A DNA stretch of 64,000 bases from the NCBI RefSeq assembly GCF_036250755.1, contig NZ_CP109583.1, forward strand, positions 6,549,501-6,613,500, read 5' to 3'. Below are positions 1-7,234 of the stretch, in pieces (positions within the stretch are counted from its first letter, which is position 1; the number at the start of each line of letters is the position of its first letter). The DNA comes from Streptomyces uncialis (GTDB lineage: Bacteria > Actinomycetota > Actinomycetes > Streptomycetales > Streptomycetaceae). The notes under the pieces were generated by a model. The model saw only the letters and a list, made by a program, of their open reading frames with translations, was not told where the DNA came from and did not search any database. The position numbers and the translations under genes were made by a program.

Positions 1-3
1 GTT

Positions 4-1296
4 TCAGGAGCGCAGTAACTCCGCGAACTGCCGTCCGGCAGGCATCTCCGTGTGTCCCGCTGTCATCCTGAAGTCCTGTGAGTACCGCATGACCATTCCG
101 GTGCGGTGCTCGGCGGGCAGGCGGAGCAGCGCGTCCCCCGCGACTCTGTATGCCTCCTCGGGCTCACCCGACTGAGCGAGGCAGGTTGCCCGGTCGATGC
201 GGATCAGAGCGGGATCGAGGTACTCGCCCGGCGCGTAGGAGGAGAGGGCCCGACTCTGCGCGGGGAATGCCTCTTCGGGACGTCGCAAGTGTGTCCACGC
301 GTTGCCCAGATGGAAGAGGAACTGACGTTCGGTATAGCCGAGCGCGACATCCTCACGGTCCTCGGCGGTGAGGTGACCGAACATGTCCTCGGCCTGCCGC
401 AGCAGCGGCAGCGCCTCACCGACCCGGCCCATCCGGGCGAGGGCGCGAGCCTCCACCACCAAGGCCCGGGTGGAAGCGGGACCGATCACCGTTCCCAGGC
501 TCCGACGTGCACGAGACGCCTCGGCGTAGGCGGTCGCCGGGGTCCCGTAGTAGAGCGACACGATCGCGGACCGGACTGCCAGCGTTCCCTCCAACTGCTG
601 GTCCCCGGACTCCGACGCTGCCAGACGCCCGGTGTGGAAGAACCCACGGGCCTCCCGGTGCTCCCCGAGTGCCGAAGCGAAAATACCTGCCAGCGCCGCT
701 AGTTGCGCGGCCACGCGGCACAGGCGCCGACGCTGCCGTATCGGCTGGCGCTCCTCCAGTAGGCGTCCCACCTCGGCGAAGTCCGCGAGCAGGTCTGCCA
801 GAAGATCCTGCGGTGGAAGGGCCTGATAGGCGCGTGCGTAGTCCCGGGCGGTCTCCTCCCACCGATCCAGCGTTGCCTCACTGATCGTCGTGCCTTCCAA
901 CGCGGCATCCATCCGGCGACGTGTGTCCCGCATGAACTCGACCGCGGCGGGGCTGGCCGCCGCGGCTCCGATCAACCCGAGCAAGGACCGCCTGTTCACC
1001 TCGTCCTCCAGCACATGTGTGGTCCCCCGGGCTGCTTGCAGGAGCGGTCCTCCCGCCGCATCGCCCGGCGTGAGCAATTCCTGTGCCGTGCGCCCTGGGA
1101 ACAGTCTCTCCAGCACCTGGCACGCCTCGTCCCGAGGCTGCCCCTTCACCTTCCCCGTACGCCATCGGTCGAACTGGCGCCGTTCCAGTACGAAAGTGAG
1201 CCTCAGGGCGCGGGCAACCGGCTGTGCCTCACGCATGAACCTCGCGTACCCCCAGCCACGCTGATTGAGGAGTTCTCCGAATGTCGTCAAGGCCAT
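4..1296 (-). CDS. XRE-type regulator with TPR-like C-terminal half
   Basis: The N-terminal ~75 residues (MALTTFGELLNQRG onward) look like the HTH-type regulatory domain common in Streptomyces, with FDRWRTGKVKGQPR as the putative DNA-contact region followed by a conserved LFPG turn. The remaining ~340 residues are Ala/Leu/Arg-rich helical repeats (for example GDQQLEGTLAVRSAIVSLYYG and HLGNAWTHLRRPEEAFP) of tetratricopeptide type. Such proteins are usually regulators that sense a ligand or peptide through the TPR half; the ligand here is unknown. A GTG six codons upstream (1314) would add MGHHRL, but homologues usually begin MALTTF and neither start has a clear ribosome site. It stands alone and is divergent from the next gene. 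Confidence 0.8.
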   Translation of the reverse strand: MALTTFGELLNQRGWGYARFMREAQPVARALRLTFVLERRQFDRWRTGKVKGQPRDEACQVLERLFPGRTAQELLTPGDAAGGPLLQAARGTTHVLEDEVNRRSLLGLIGAAAASPAAVEFMRDTRRRMDAALEGTTISEATLDRWEETARDYARAYQALPPQDLLADLLADFAEVGRLLEERQPIRQRRRLCRVAAQLAALAGIFASALGEHREARGFFHTGRLAASESGDQQLEGTLAVRSAIVSLYYGTPATAYAEASRARRSLGTVIGPASTRALVVEARALARMGRVGEALPLLRQAEDMFGHLTAEDREDVALGYTERQFLFHLGNAWTHLRRPEEAFPAQSRALSSYAPGEYLDPALIRIDRATCLAQSGEPEEAYRVAGDALLRLPAEHRTGMVMRYSQDFRMTAGHTEMPAGRQFAELLRS

Positions 1297-1534
1297 GAGC
1301 CGATGGTGACCCACGACCCGGCTTCCCTACCCATCCATGTCCAAGAAGTCCAAGAGATGACCAAGCCGAGTCGGGGCACGACGGCAGCGGCCATTTCAGG
1401 CGCGTAGCGGTGTCCAAGCCGGTGCAACGACGATGCGGGCACCCGGTGATCGGCCGTGAGGCACGACCACCGATGAGTCCCGGCGACCGCGCGAACGGCC
1501 CGGGGGCTGATGGCCGACCGGCGAAGGAGCCGAT

Positions 1535-1951
1535 GTGGAGCAAGAATCGAGCGTGGGCCCGACGGGGAGCAGAGAAACGGTCACGCCCCTGCTCAGTGAC
1601 CGTTTGACGAGTTGGGTCCATACCCGTGATCCCGGTGAGCGAGCGGCAGTGGCGGCGCTGCTTGAAGAAGGCGACATTCTCGCGCGTGGGGACGTACGGC
1701 ATCTGTTGGTCGTGGAGACTGAGGCCTTCGTGTTCTGCGACTGGCCCCGGTTCGAGGCGCAGTACCGGTGTGCCTTGGTGTTGGACGAGGGGGAAGACGC
1801 GTTCCTGACTCTTGTCCTCGCGACTGCGTTCCCCCGGCTGGTGCCGTTGTGGAAGGTCGAGGTGCTGGGGGACCGGCGGCTCGGGATCGTGCTGCGGGCG
1901 CTCGCGCGTCTGGCGGGCAGCGGGACGATCGCCGTGGGGAGCCGGTCATGA
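1535..1951 (+). CDS. Hypothetical protein; intact paralogue of a remnant at 3.8-4.0 kb
   Basis: This 138-residue protein was not recognised. The start is a GTG preceded by AAGGAG at about 1524-1529. The C-terminal half has conserved hydrophobic strands (FVFCDWPRFEAQYRCALV, FPRLVPLWKVEVLGDRRL). The last ~75 codons are repeated at about 88 percent nucleotide identity by eye at 3796-4023, so this family has been duplicated locally. Its TGA overlaps the ATG of the next gene (ATGA), which indicates translational coupling. No signal peptide or transmembrane segment is seen. The function is unknown. Confidence 0.7.
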   Translation: MEQESSVGPTGSRETVTPLLSDRLTSWVHTRDPGERAAVAALLEEGDILARGDVRHLLVVETEAFVFCDWPRFEAQYRCALVLDEGEDAFLTLVLATAFPRLVPLWKVEVLGDRRLGIVLRALARLAGSGTIAVGSRS

Positions 1952-2256
1952 CGACGGTGATGATCTGCTCCCGCTGCGATCGGGCCATTGCCCCCGGTGA
2001 GCCGTACGAGGACCAGTTGCGGCATTCCGCGTCGGGGCCGGGGATCACGTTGCACCGGCACGGGACGTGCCCTGATGAGGTCAGCGGCGCGGACCGGGAC
2101 CCCGCCGCGCTGGAGGCCGCCCGTTACGCGGCCTGGTGCCAGCTGCTGACCCACCTCGGGGCCTGCCCGGAATGCCTCAGCGACGGCCCCTGGGACTGCG
2201 GGACGGGCCGGGACCTTCGCAGGGCGTGGAGGGTGGCGGAACGCGACGCGCGCTGA
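1948..2256 (+). CDS. Small Cys-rich, probably zinc-binding protein
   Basis: This 102-residue protein starts in an ATGA overlap with the preceding gene. It carries CSRC near the N terminus, then an HxxGTC element (HRHGTC), and finally a CPEC pair; this spacing is typical of a small zinc-ribbon or treble-clef fold. No enzyme motif is visible. The pairing with the upstream orphan suggests a two-gene module, and the second copy of the upstream gene (3796-4023) has lost this partner. The function is not known. Confidence 0.7.
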   Translation: MTTVMICSRCDRAIAPGEPYEDQLRHSASGPGITLHRHGTCPDEVSGADRDPAALEAARYAAWCQLLTHLGACPECLSDGPWDCGTGRDLRRAWRVAERDAR

Positions 2257-2277
2257 CCTTCCCGGTCGAATGCCCGG

Positions 2278-2601
2278 TCACTCGGTCAGCGTGTGGAACG
2301 CCTTGCGGTAGTGCGTGGTCGAGTAGTGGTAGGCGGTGGGCTGGTCCGGTGCACTGGTCTCGATGAGGTGCTGTGCCCTGGCCTTGAGGTCCGCGGCCCA
2401 GGCGAGGACGTGCGTCTGGGCGCTGCTCCCGCAGTCCTCCGGCTCCCCGGCGAGGCACAGCGGGAGGTCGGGGCCCACCTTGTTGGCCGCGTGCCGGACG
2501 TAGCGGGCGATCTGGAGCCACTGTGCTTCGGTGCGCTGGGGTGGTTGCCGATCCATGGCGACAGGGGCGATCGGAGCGGCTTCGGCTGGGTGCTGGCTCA
2601 C
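2278..2601 (-). CDS. Hypothetical protein
   Basis: This is a 107-residue soluble protein with no recognised domain. It is predicted to be helical (AQWLQIARYVRHAANKVG, TSAPDQPTAYHYSTTHYRKAFHTL). It has two Cys (LCLAGEPEDCG) and no signal sequence. It converges with the small zinc-type protein and lies downstream of the DUF5753 regulator on the same strand, 211 bp away. Scr1/DUF5753 regulators often have a DUF397 partner, but this protein lacks the typical DUF397 WRKSSYS motif, so I do not assign it to that family. Confidence 0.55.
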   Translation of the reverse strand: MSQHPAEAAPIAPVAMDRQPPQRTEAQWLQIARYVRHAANKVGPDLPLCLAGEPEDCGSSAQTHVLAWAADLKARAQHLIETSAPDQPTAYHYSTTHYRKAFHTLTE

Positions 2602-2812
2602 ACTGTTCCTCCGTCTGGTCCGCGAATGCGCCGCCGATCGTAGCCGGACCGGGTCAGGCGACAGGTCCGCTGTCAGGTGGCGGTCGGCGGAGCCTCGGCC
2701 TGTGCCGGCCGCTCACCTGCCCAGGTGAAGGAGCCGACGGTAGGGCGCGTATCGCCGCAGGTCGGTTCCTGGCGACCCCGCGACTGCGGGGATCTTGCCC
2801 CGTCTGCACGGG

Positions 2813-3664
2813 TCAGCGTGGATTCAACGCACGCCGCGCGGCGTTGACCACGTTCTGCGCGTCGGCCCCGTAGACCGCGGATTCCTGCAAGGTCTTCCAG
2901 GTGCGGAGGTACAGGGCAACGCTCTGTGCGTCATCGAGCCACATCTCGGCATGCCATACCTCGGTGACCACCTGACGGTCGTCATAGATCCAGAAGCCTG
3001 TGCCGGGCGGGACTTCGAGCGACGAGGTGAGTGGCACGATCCCCAGCTCCACGGTGTCCATCCCGATGACCCCCGAGAGCCGGTCGAGTTGGGCGAGGAG
3101 TGTGGAGGGTGAGCAGACGAGGGATCGGAGCACCGGCTCCCAGAGGATGATGTGGTACCGCCGGTCCCCGCTGTAGAGGAGTTCCTGCCGCTTCATACGG
3201 GACCGAACGGCGGCTTCGACATCCCGGGGTGAGCGGTGGAGTTCGGCGGAGCGGGTGAGGACGGCCCGTGCGTAGTCGGGTGTCTGAAGGACTCCGACGA
3301 TCCACGAGGACTCCCAGGCCCGAAGGACCGCAGATCCGGCCTGGGCCGCGTTGTGGGCGTCCTGCACGGGCCGGTGCCCGGCGACCAGCTGCCGCCGCCA
3401 GGAGCGGATGTGCGACTCGAACCCGGCCAGCCGGGAACGCAGTTCCTCGTATGCGTCGGGCCGACCGCACGCGTTCGCCCACTGGCGCAGGTCGTCGGGT
3501 GTCGCCGTCTGCTTGCCCAGTTCCAGCTTGGAGATACGGGAGTTCGGCCAGCCGAGAGTGCGGGCGAGCGCCGTACCGGTCAGCCGGCCCTCGGGGGCCG
3601 TGAGACGGAGCTCCCTGAGCCGCTGCCCGAGAGCTTCGCGTGCCTGCTGATAGTCCGTGCTCAC
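2813..3664 (-). CDS. XRE family regulator with DUF5753 (Scr1-like) C-terminal domain
   Basis: The protein has 283 residues. Residues ~10-65 form a helix-turn-helix (TALARTLGWPNSRISKLELG is the recognition region). The rest matches the DUF5753 / Scr1-family antitoxin-like domain, with its characteristic ESSWIVGVLQTPDYARAVL, the RQELLYSGDRRYHIILWEPVLR stretch and the C-terminal WKTLQESAVYG. The start is GTG. Family members are often paired with a DUF397 protein and control development or differentiation in Streptomyces; no DUF397 gene is visible here, so it may be an orphan. Upstream, on the far side of its start, lies the gene-remnant scar. Confidence 0.88.
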   Translation of the reverse strand: MSTDYQQAREALGQRLRELRLTAPEGRLTGTALARTLGWPNSRISKLELGKQTATPDDLRQWANACGRPDAYEELRSRLAGFESHIRSWRRQLVAGHRPVQDAHNAAQAGSAVLRAWESSWIVGVLQTPDYARAVLTRSAELHRSPRDVEAAVRSRMKRQELLYSGDRRYHIILWEPVLRSLVCSPSTLLAQLDRLSGVIGMDTVELGIVPLTSSLEVPPGTGFWIYDDRQVVTEVWHAEMWLDDAQSVALYLRTWKTLQESAVYGADAQNVVNAARRALNPR

Positions 3665-3683
3665 CGGTACATACTCGCCCCTG

Positions 3684-3795
3684 CTACCCGTCGGTGGCGA
3701 TCGAGGCCTTGAACCGCGCGTACGGCACCGCGTAGTGGCGGGCTACGTCGCACAGCCGGTTGTACTGGTTGACGCGGGCGGGTTCCGAGAACGGG
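3684..3795 (-). pseudogene. C-terminal remnant of an unidentified minus-strand gene
   Basis: On the minus strand, ~36 codons read PFSEPARVNQYNRLCDVA and then RHYAVPYARFKASIATDG before a stop at 3684. This is protein-like and not low complexity, but it has no credible start. Further upstream the frame runs into the antisense of the plus-strand remnant beginning near 3796. I read it as the 3' end of a deleted gene. The parent family was not recognised. Confidence 0.4.
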
Positions 3796-4023
3796 GCCTT
3801 CGTGTTCTGCGACTGGGCTCGGTTCGAGGCGCGGTACCGGTGTGCGCTGGTGTTGGACGAGGGGGAGGACGCGTTCCTGATGCTTGTCCTCGCTACTGCG
3901 TTTCCCCGGCTCGTTCCCTTGTGGAAGGTGGAGGTGCTGGGGGACCGGCGGCTGGGGATCGTGCTGCGGGCGCTCGCGTGTCTCGGGGGGTCCACCGCCA
4001 TCGCCGTGGGGACCCGGTCATGA
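3796..4023 (+). pseudogene. 5'-truncated second copy of the hypothetical gene at 1.5-1.95 kb
   Basis: The frame FVFCDWARFEARYRCALV through WKVEVLGDRRLGIVLRALA reproduces the last ~75 residues of the 1535-1951 protein with a few substitutions. Even the ending GGTCATGACG is the same, after which the sequences diverge and the zinc-type partner gene is absent. The first ~60 codons are missing. A TTG at 3760 could open an 87-residue frame, but its first residues are unrelated. It is therefore most likely a decayed duplicate. Confidence 0.6.
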
Positions 4024-4304
4024 CGCTCCGCGGCCACGGCGACCGGCCCGGACGCGGGGGACGGGAGCGTGTCGTCGTGCCGGGCTCCCGCTGACGCGGT
4101 CGGCGGACGGGAGCCGTCGCCTCCGCTCCCATCCGCCCGCGTGCGGCGTTCGTCCGTGCTCCGCGCTGCGCCTCTGTGGGGGCGCACACAAAGCGGGGCT
4201 TCGTCGTGGCGGGGAGGGGCGTCCCGCCGGTGGGTGGCGCGCGGCGCTGCGTGCCTTCGGGCCGGACCGGCAGGTCGAATCGTTCCTGCTGGGGGGCCCT
4301 GCGG

Positions 4305-4378
4305 TGGGGCGGGTGGGACTCGAACCCACGGCCGACGGATTATGAGTCCGCTGCTCTAACCGGCTGAGCTACCGCCCC
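4305..4378 (-). tRNA. tRNA with CAT anticodon (elongator Met or Ile2)
   Basis: On the minus strand a 74-nt cloverleaf folds: acceptor GGGGCGG pairs with CCGCCCC, the D arm starts GCTC, the anticodon stem carries the loop CTCATAA, and the T arm is GTGGG-TTCGAGT-CCCAC with discriminator A. Only CC of the CCA end is encoded. CAT occurs both in elongator tRNA-Met and in the tRNA-Ile2 modified by TilS, and I cannot separate these by eye. It sits at the edge of the small accessory segment, with its 3' end facing that segment. Confidence 0.9.
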
Positions 4379-4514
4379 CTTGCGGCGTGTCGCGTACATA
4401 TGTACGCGCCGTGTGCCGCAGCATAGCCGCTCATACGATCTCCTGCTTCGGATGGTCGGCACTGCTGACCAAGGAGACCTCCGGCGTGCCCGCATGGTTC
4501 CACCGGACATGAAA

Positions 4515-4536
4515 AAGGACCCCTAAGGGGTCCCTC
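4515..4536 (-). terminator. Intrinsic terminator downstream of the tRNA-Asn pair
   Basis: The hairpin AGGGACCCC-TTA-GGGGTCC is followed on the minus strand by CTTTTTC. It lies just past the 3' end of the second tRNA-Asn gene in the direction of transcription. Confidence 0.75.
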
Positions 4537-4543
4537 TCGGCTG

Positions 4544-4616
4544 CTCCCCCGACTGGACTCGAACCAGTAACCTGCCGGTTAACAGCCGGCTGCTCTGCCA
4601 ATTGAGCTACGGAGGA
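4544..4616 (-). tRNA. tRNA-Asn (GTT), distal copy
   Basis: A 73-nt cloverleaf: acceptor TCCTCCG pairs with CGGGGGA, the D arm starts GCTC, the anticodon loop CTGTTAA gives GTT, the T loop is TTCGAGT, and the discriminator is G. It is identical to the copy at 4622-4694 and separated from it by 5 nt. It is followed by the terminator at 4515-4536. Confidence 0.95.
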
Positions 4617-4621
4617 TCGAG

Positions 4622-4694
4622 CTCCCCCGACTGGACTCGAACCAGTAACCTGCCGGTTAACAGCCGGCTGCTCTGCCAATTGAGCTACGGAGGA
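4622..4694 (-). tRNA. tRNA-Asn (GTT), proximal copy
   Basis: Same 73-nt sequence as the gene at 4544-4616. The 5-nt spacer implies one co-transcript that is cut apart by RNase P and 3' processing enzymes. Confidence 0.95.
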
Positions 4695-4842
4695 TTGCCT
4701 CGTCGCATCGATCGAGCCTGCCTGGGTACTCGCCAGAAGGCGGTCGCTCGCTGCGACACATACATTAGCGCAAGCAGGGGGGTGCTCCGCCAATCGGTGT
4801 CCCCGCGATCCGCAAACCGAACGCAACGGAAGGGTGGCTGCC

Positions 4843-5145
4843 ATGCGCTACCGGCTCACATTCGTCATCGGGCTGGCCCTCGGCTACGTGCTGGGGACCA
4901 GGGCCGGACGGGAGCGGTACGAGCAGCTCAAGAAGTCCGCGCGGCAGTTCGCCCAGAACCCCGCCGTCCGCAACGCCGCCGAGAGCGCGGCCCAGCAGAG
5001 CCGTGAGGTGGCGGGCAAGGCCCTGCACTCCGTGACCGAACGGGCGGGGGACCGGATCCCGGACTCCGTGGCCGACCGGGTGCGGTCCCTGCGCGAGCGC
5101 AGCCGCGGCGGACAGGGCGACGACTGGGGCACGACCAACACCTGA
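4843..5145 (+). CDS. YtxH domain-like small membrane-anchored protein
   Basis: The protein has 100 residues. An N-terminal hydrophobic anchor (LTFVIGLALGYVLGTRAG) contains the glycine pattern and the GxRxGRERYEQL junction typical of YtxH-like proteins. An Ala/Gln-rich charged helix follows (QFAQNPAVRNAAESAAQQSREV). I prefer ATG at 4843 because GGAAGGG lies 9 nt upstream; a GTG at 4834 would add MAA. YtxH-like proteins are often linked to envelope or stress responses, but this one has no assigned role. It is a single gene. Confidence 0.8.
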   Translation: MRYRLTFVIGLALGYVLGTRAGRERYEQLKKSARQFAQNPAVRNAAESAAQQSREVAGKALHSVTERAGDRIPDSVADRVRSLRERSRGGQGDDWGTTNT

Positions 5146-5228
5146 TCCGCCCCGCCGGGCCCGCGCTCCGGGCCGTTCCTCCGGCACCACGGTAGGGGTC
5201 ACCCCCGAACGTGGTGCAGAATTCCGGC

Positions 5229-6689
5229 ATGGGGATAGTCGCCGGTCTGGACAGTTCGCCCGATTCCACGCGCATCGTCGTCTGTGACACCGACACGGGT
5301 GCCGTACTCAGGCAGGGATACGCCCCGCACCCCGTGGCGGCGGCCGATCAGGGGGACGGCGGGCGTCCCGCCGACGTGGACCCGCAGGCGTGGCTCCTGT
5401 CGCTGGGCGACGCCGCGGGCGGCGGGCTCCTCGAAGGGGTCCAGGCCATCGGGGTGTCCGCGCAGCAGAACGCGCTCGTGCCCCTCGACCACCAGGGCGG
5501 CACCGTCCGCCCCGCGCTGATCGGCAACGACCGCCGCACCCAGGCCGCCGCCGCCGACCTCGTCGACGCGCTCGGCGGCCGGGAGGCGTGGGCCCAGGCC
5601 GTCGGCTGCGTCCCGCAGCCCGCCCACCCCGTCGCCAAGCTCCGCTGGCTCGCCGCCAACGAACCCGACAACGCCCAGCGCGTCGCCGCGGCCGTGCAGG
5701 CCCACGACTGGCTGGTGTGGCAGCTCCTCGGCCGCCCGGCGCGCCGCACCACCGACCGGGGCGGCGCCTCCGGCACCGGCTACTGGTCGGCCGCCACCGG
5801 CGGCTACCGGCCCGACCTGGTCGAGCTGGCGCTCGGCCACCAGATCCGGCTCCCCGATGTCCTGGGTCCCGCCGAGGCCGCCGGGACCACCCCGGAGGGC
5901 CTGCTGATCTCCGCGGGGACCGGCCAGACCATGGCCGCCGCGTTCGGGCTCGGCATCGGGCTCGGGGACGCGGTCGTCTCGCTCGGGGCATCCGGCTCCG
6001 TGATGGCCGTGCACCGGGAGCCCCTCGCGGACCCCGGCGGCATGATCACCTCCCTCGCCGACGCGACCGGGATGCATCTGCCCGTCGTCCACACCCTCAA
6101 CGCCGTCCGCACCCTGCGCGGCGCCGCCGAACTGCTCGGCCTCCCCGACCCCGCCGCGCTGTCCGAGCTGGCGATGAAGTCCACGCCCGGCGCCCACGGG
6201 CTGGTCCTCCTGCCGTATCTGGAGGGCGAGCGCACCCCGCATCTGCCGCACACCGCCGGGACCCTCGCCGGACTGCGGCGCGAGGCCATGAAGCCCGAGC
6301 ATCTGGCGCGCGCCGCGTTCGAGGGGATGCTCTGCGGCCTCGCGGACGCCCTGGACGTGCTGCGCGGCCGGGGCGTGGAGGTGCGGCGGGTGTTCCTGCT
6401 GGGCGCCGCCGCGGACCTGCCCGCGGTGCAGGCCGCCGCCCCGTCGCTGTTCGGGGCGCAGGTCGTGGTGCCGCAGCCCGCCGAGTACGCGGCGCTCGGC
6501 GCGGCCCGGCAGGCCGCCTGGGCGTTCGGGGTGTCCCGCGGGGGGCTCGACCCGCACACGCCGCCGGCGTGGCCCGGCGCGACGGGACAGGTCTTCGCGC
6601 CCGGCGAGGAACTGGCCGCCGGCCAGGCGGTGCGCCAGCAGTACATGGCCGTACGGGAGCAGATCCACCCCGGAGCCTTCTCGCTCTGA
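5229..6689 (+). CDS. xylB: FGGY carbohydrate kinase, xylulokinase-like
   Basis: This 486-residue protein has the two-lobed FGGY fold: an N-terminal phosphate motif MGIVAGLDSSPDSTR, the mid-protein sugar-site segment (GVSAQQNALVPLD, ALIGNDRRTQ) and a C-terminal adenosine region (FEGMLCGLADALD, LLGAAADLPAVQ). The YLEGERTPHLPHTAGTLAGL motif is typical of xylulokinases, which phosphorylate D-xylulose to xylulose 5-phosphate in the cytoplasm. ATG at 5229 is favoured over 5211 because the fold begins immediately. No xylose isomerase or transporter lies nearby, so the sugar is inferred from the family only. Confidence 0.85.
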   Translation: MGIVAGLDSSPDSTRIVVCDTDTGAVLRQGYAPHPVAAADQGDGGRPADVDPQAWLLSLGDAAGGGLLEGVQAIGVSAQQNALVPLDHQGGTVRPALIGNDRRTQAAAADLVDALGGREAWAQAVGCVPQPAHPVAKLRWLAANEPDNAQRVAAAVQAHDWLVWQLLGRPARRTTDRGGASGTGYWSAATGGYRPDLVELALGHQIRLPDVLGPAEAAGTTPEGLLISAGTGQTMAAAFGLGIGLGDAVVSLGASGSVMAVHREPLADPGGMITSLADATGMHLPVVHTLNAVRTLRGAAELLGLPDPAALSELAMKSTPGAHGLVLLPYLEGERTPHLPHTAGTLAGLRREAMKPEHLARAAFEGMLCGLADALDVLRGRGVEVRRVFLLGAAADLPAVQAAAPSLFGAQVVVPQPAEYAALGAARQAAWAFGVSRGGLDPHTPPAWPGATGQVFAPGEELAAGQAVRQQYMAVREQIHPGAFSL

Positions 6690-7234
6690 CCCGGAACCCG
6701 GACCCGGACCCGGACCCCGGCGCCCATACCCGGAACCAGGCGCCCGTACCCGTACCCGCTCGCCTCGCCCGGGGCGTCTCCGCTCCGGCGCGCTCCCACC
6801 TCCCCCGGACTTCGGCACCGGCACCGGCACCGGCACCGGACCGCACCGACCGCCCGGGACCCCGGCCCCGTACCGCTCCCTCCGCCCGGGGCCCCGCCCC
6901 GGGCGCTCCCGCTTCGCCCCGGTCCCGCTCAGCGGCCCGCCCCGTACCGCCCGTCAGGGCCGGGATGGGCCGCTGACGTGCGTATGGGTTCTTCTTGGCG
7001 TGCTCTTGGGCCAATAAGCCGGGTGAACGGGTGGTGCGTGACGGACGATGGGGCGTGAAGTGATGAGTGTTGTCCGGCCCCCACCCGCCCAGCGGCCCGG
7101 CCCGCCGAAGCAGCCCGGCCACCGACCGCCACCGCCCGCCCCGCCGACCGCCAGCACCCGCCCCGCCGACCGCCAGCACCCGCCCCGCCGACCGTCCGCC
7201 CCCGCCGGCCGAACCCAGTGAGCGAGACCCGCAC
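6690..7234. other. Long intergenic region with simple repeats before the ABC exporter
   Basis: No credible gene is seen in these ~545 bp. Immediately after the kinase stop there is a GACCCG-type hexamer run, then Pro/Arg-coding low-complexity sequence. Two perfect 22-bp units beginning GCCCCGCCGACCGCCAGCAC start at 7138 and 7160, with a partial third at 7182. An AT-richer patch near 6985-7035 is the most likely place for the exporter promoter, but no clear -35/-10 pair could be assigned. Confidence 0.5.

Noticed and set aside
2278..2601. DUF397 partner of the DUF5753 regulator
   Set aside because: Length and position would fit, but the WRKSSYS-type motif and the typical DUF397 end are absent.
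4305..4378. attL/attR pair of an integrated element at the CAT tRNA
   Set aside because: No second copy of the tRNA 3' end and no integrase was found within the window, so integration is only a possibility.
4431..4844. 137-residue minus-strand frame with repeated SSVAQLAEQPAVNRQVTGSSPVGG-like units
   Set aside because: It is the translated sense strand of the two tRNA-Asn genes, a well-known false ORF.
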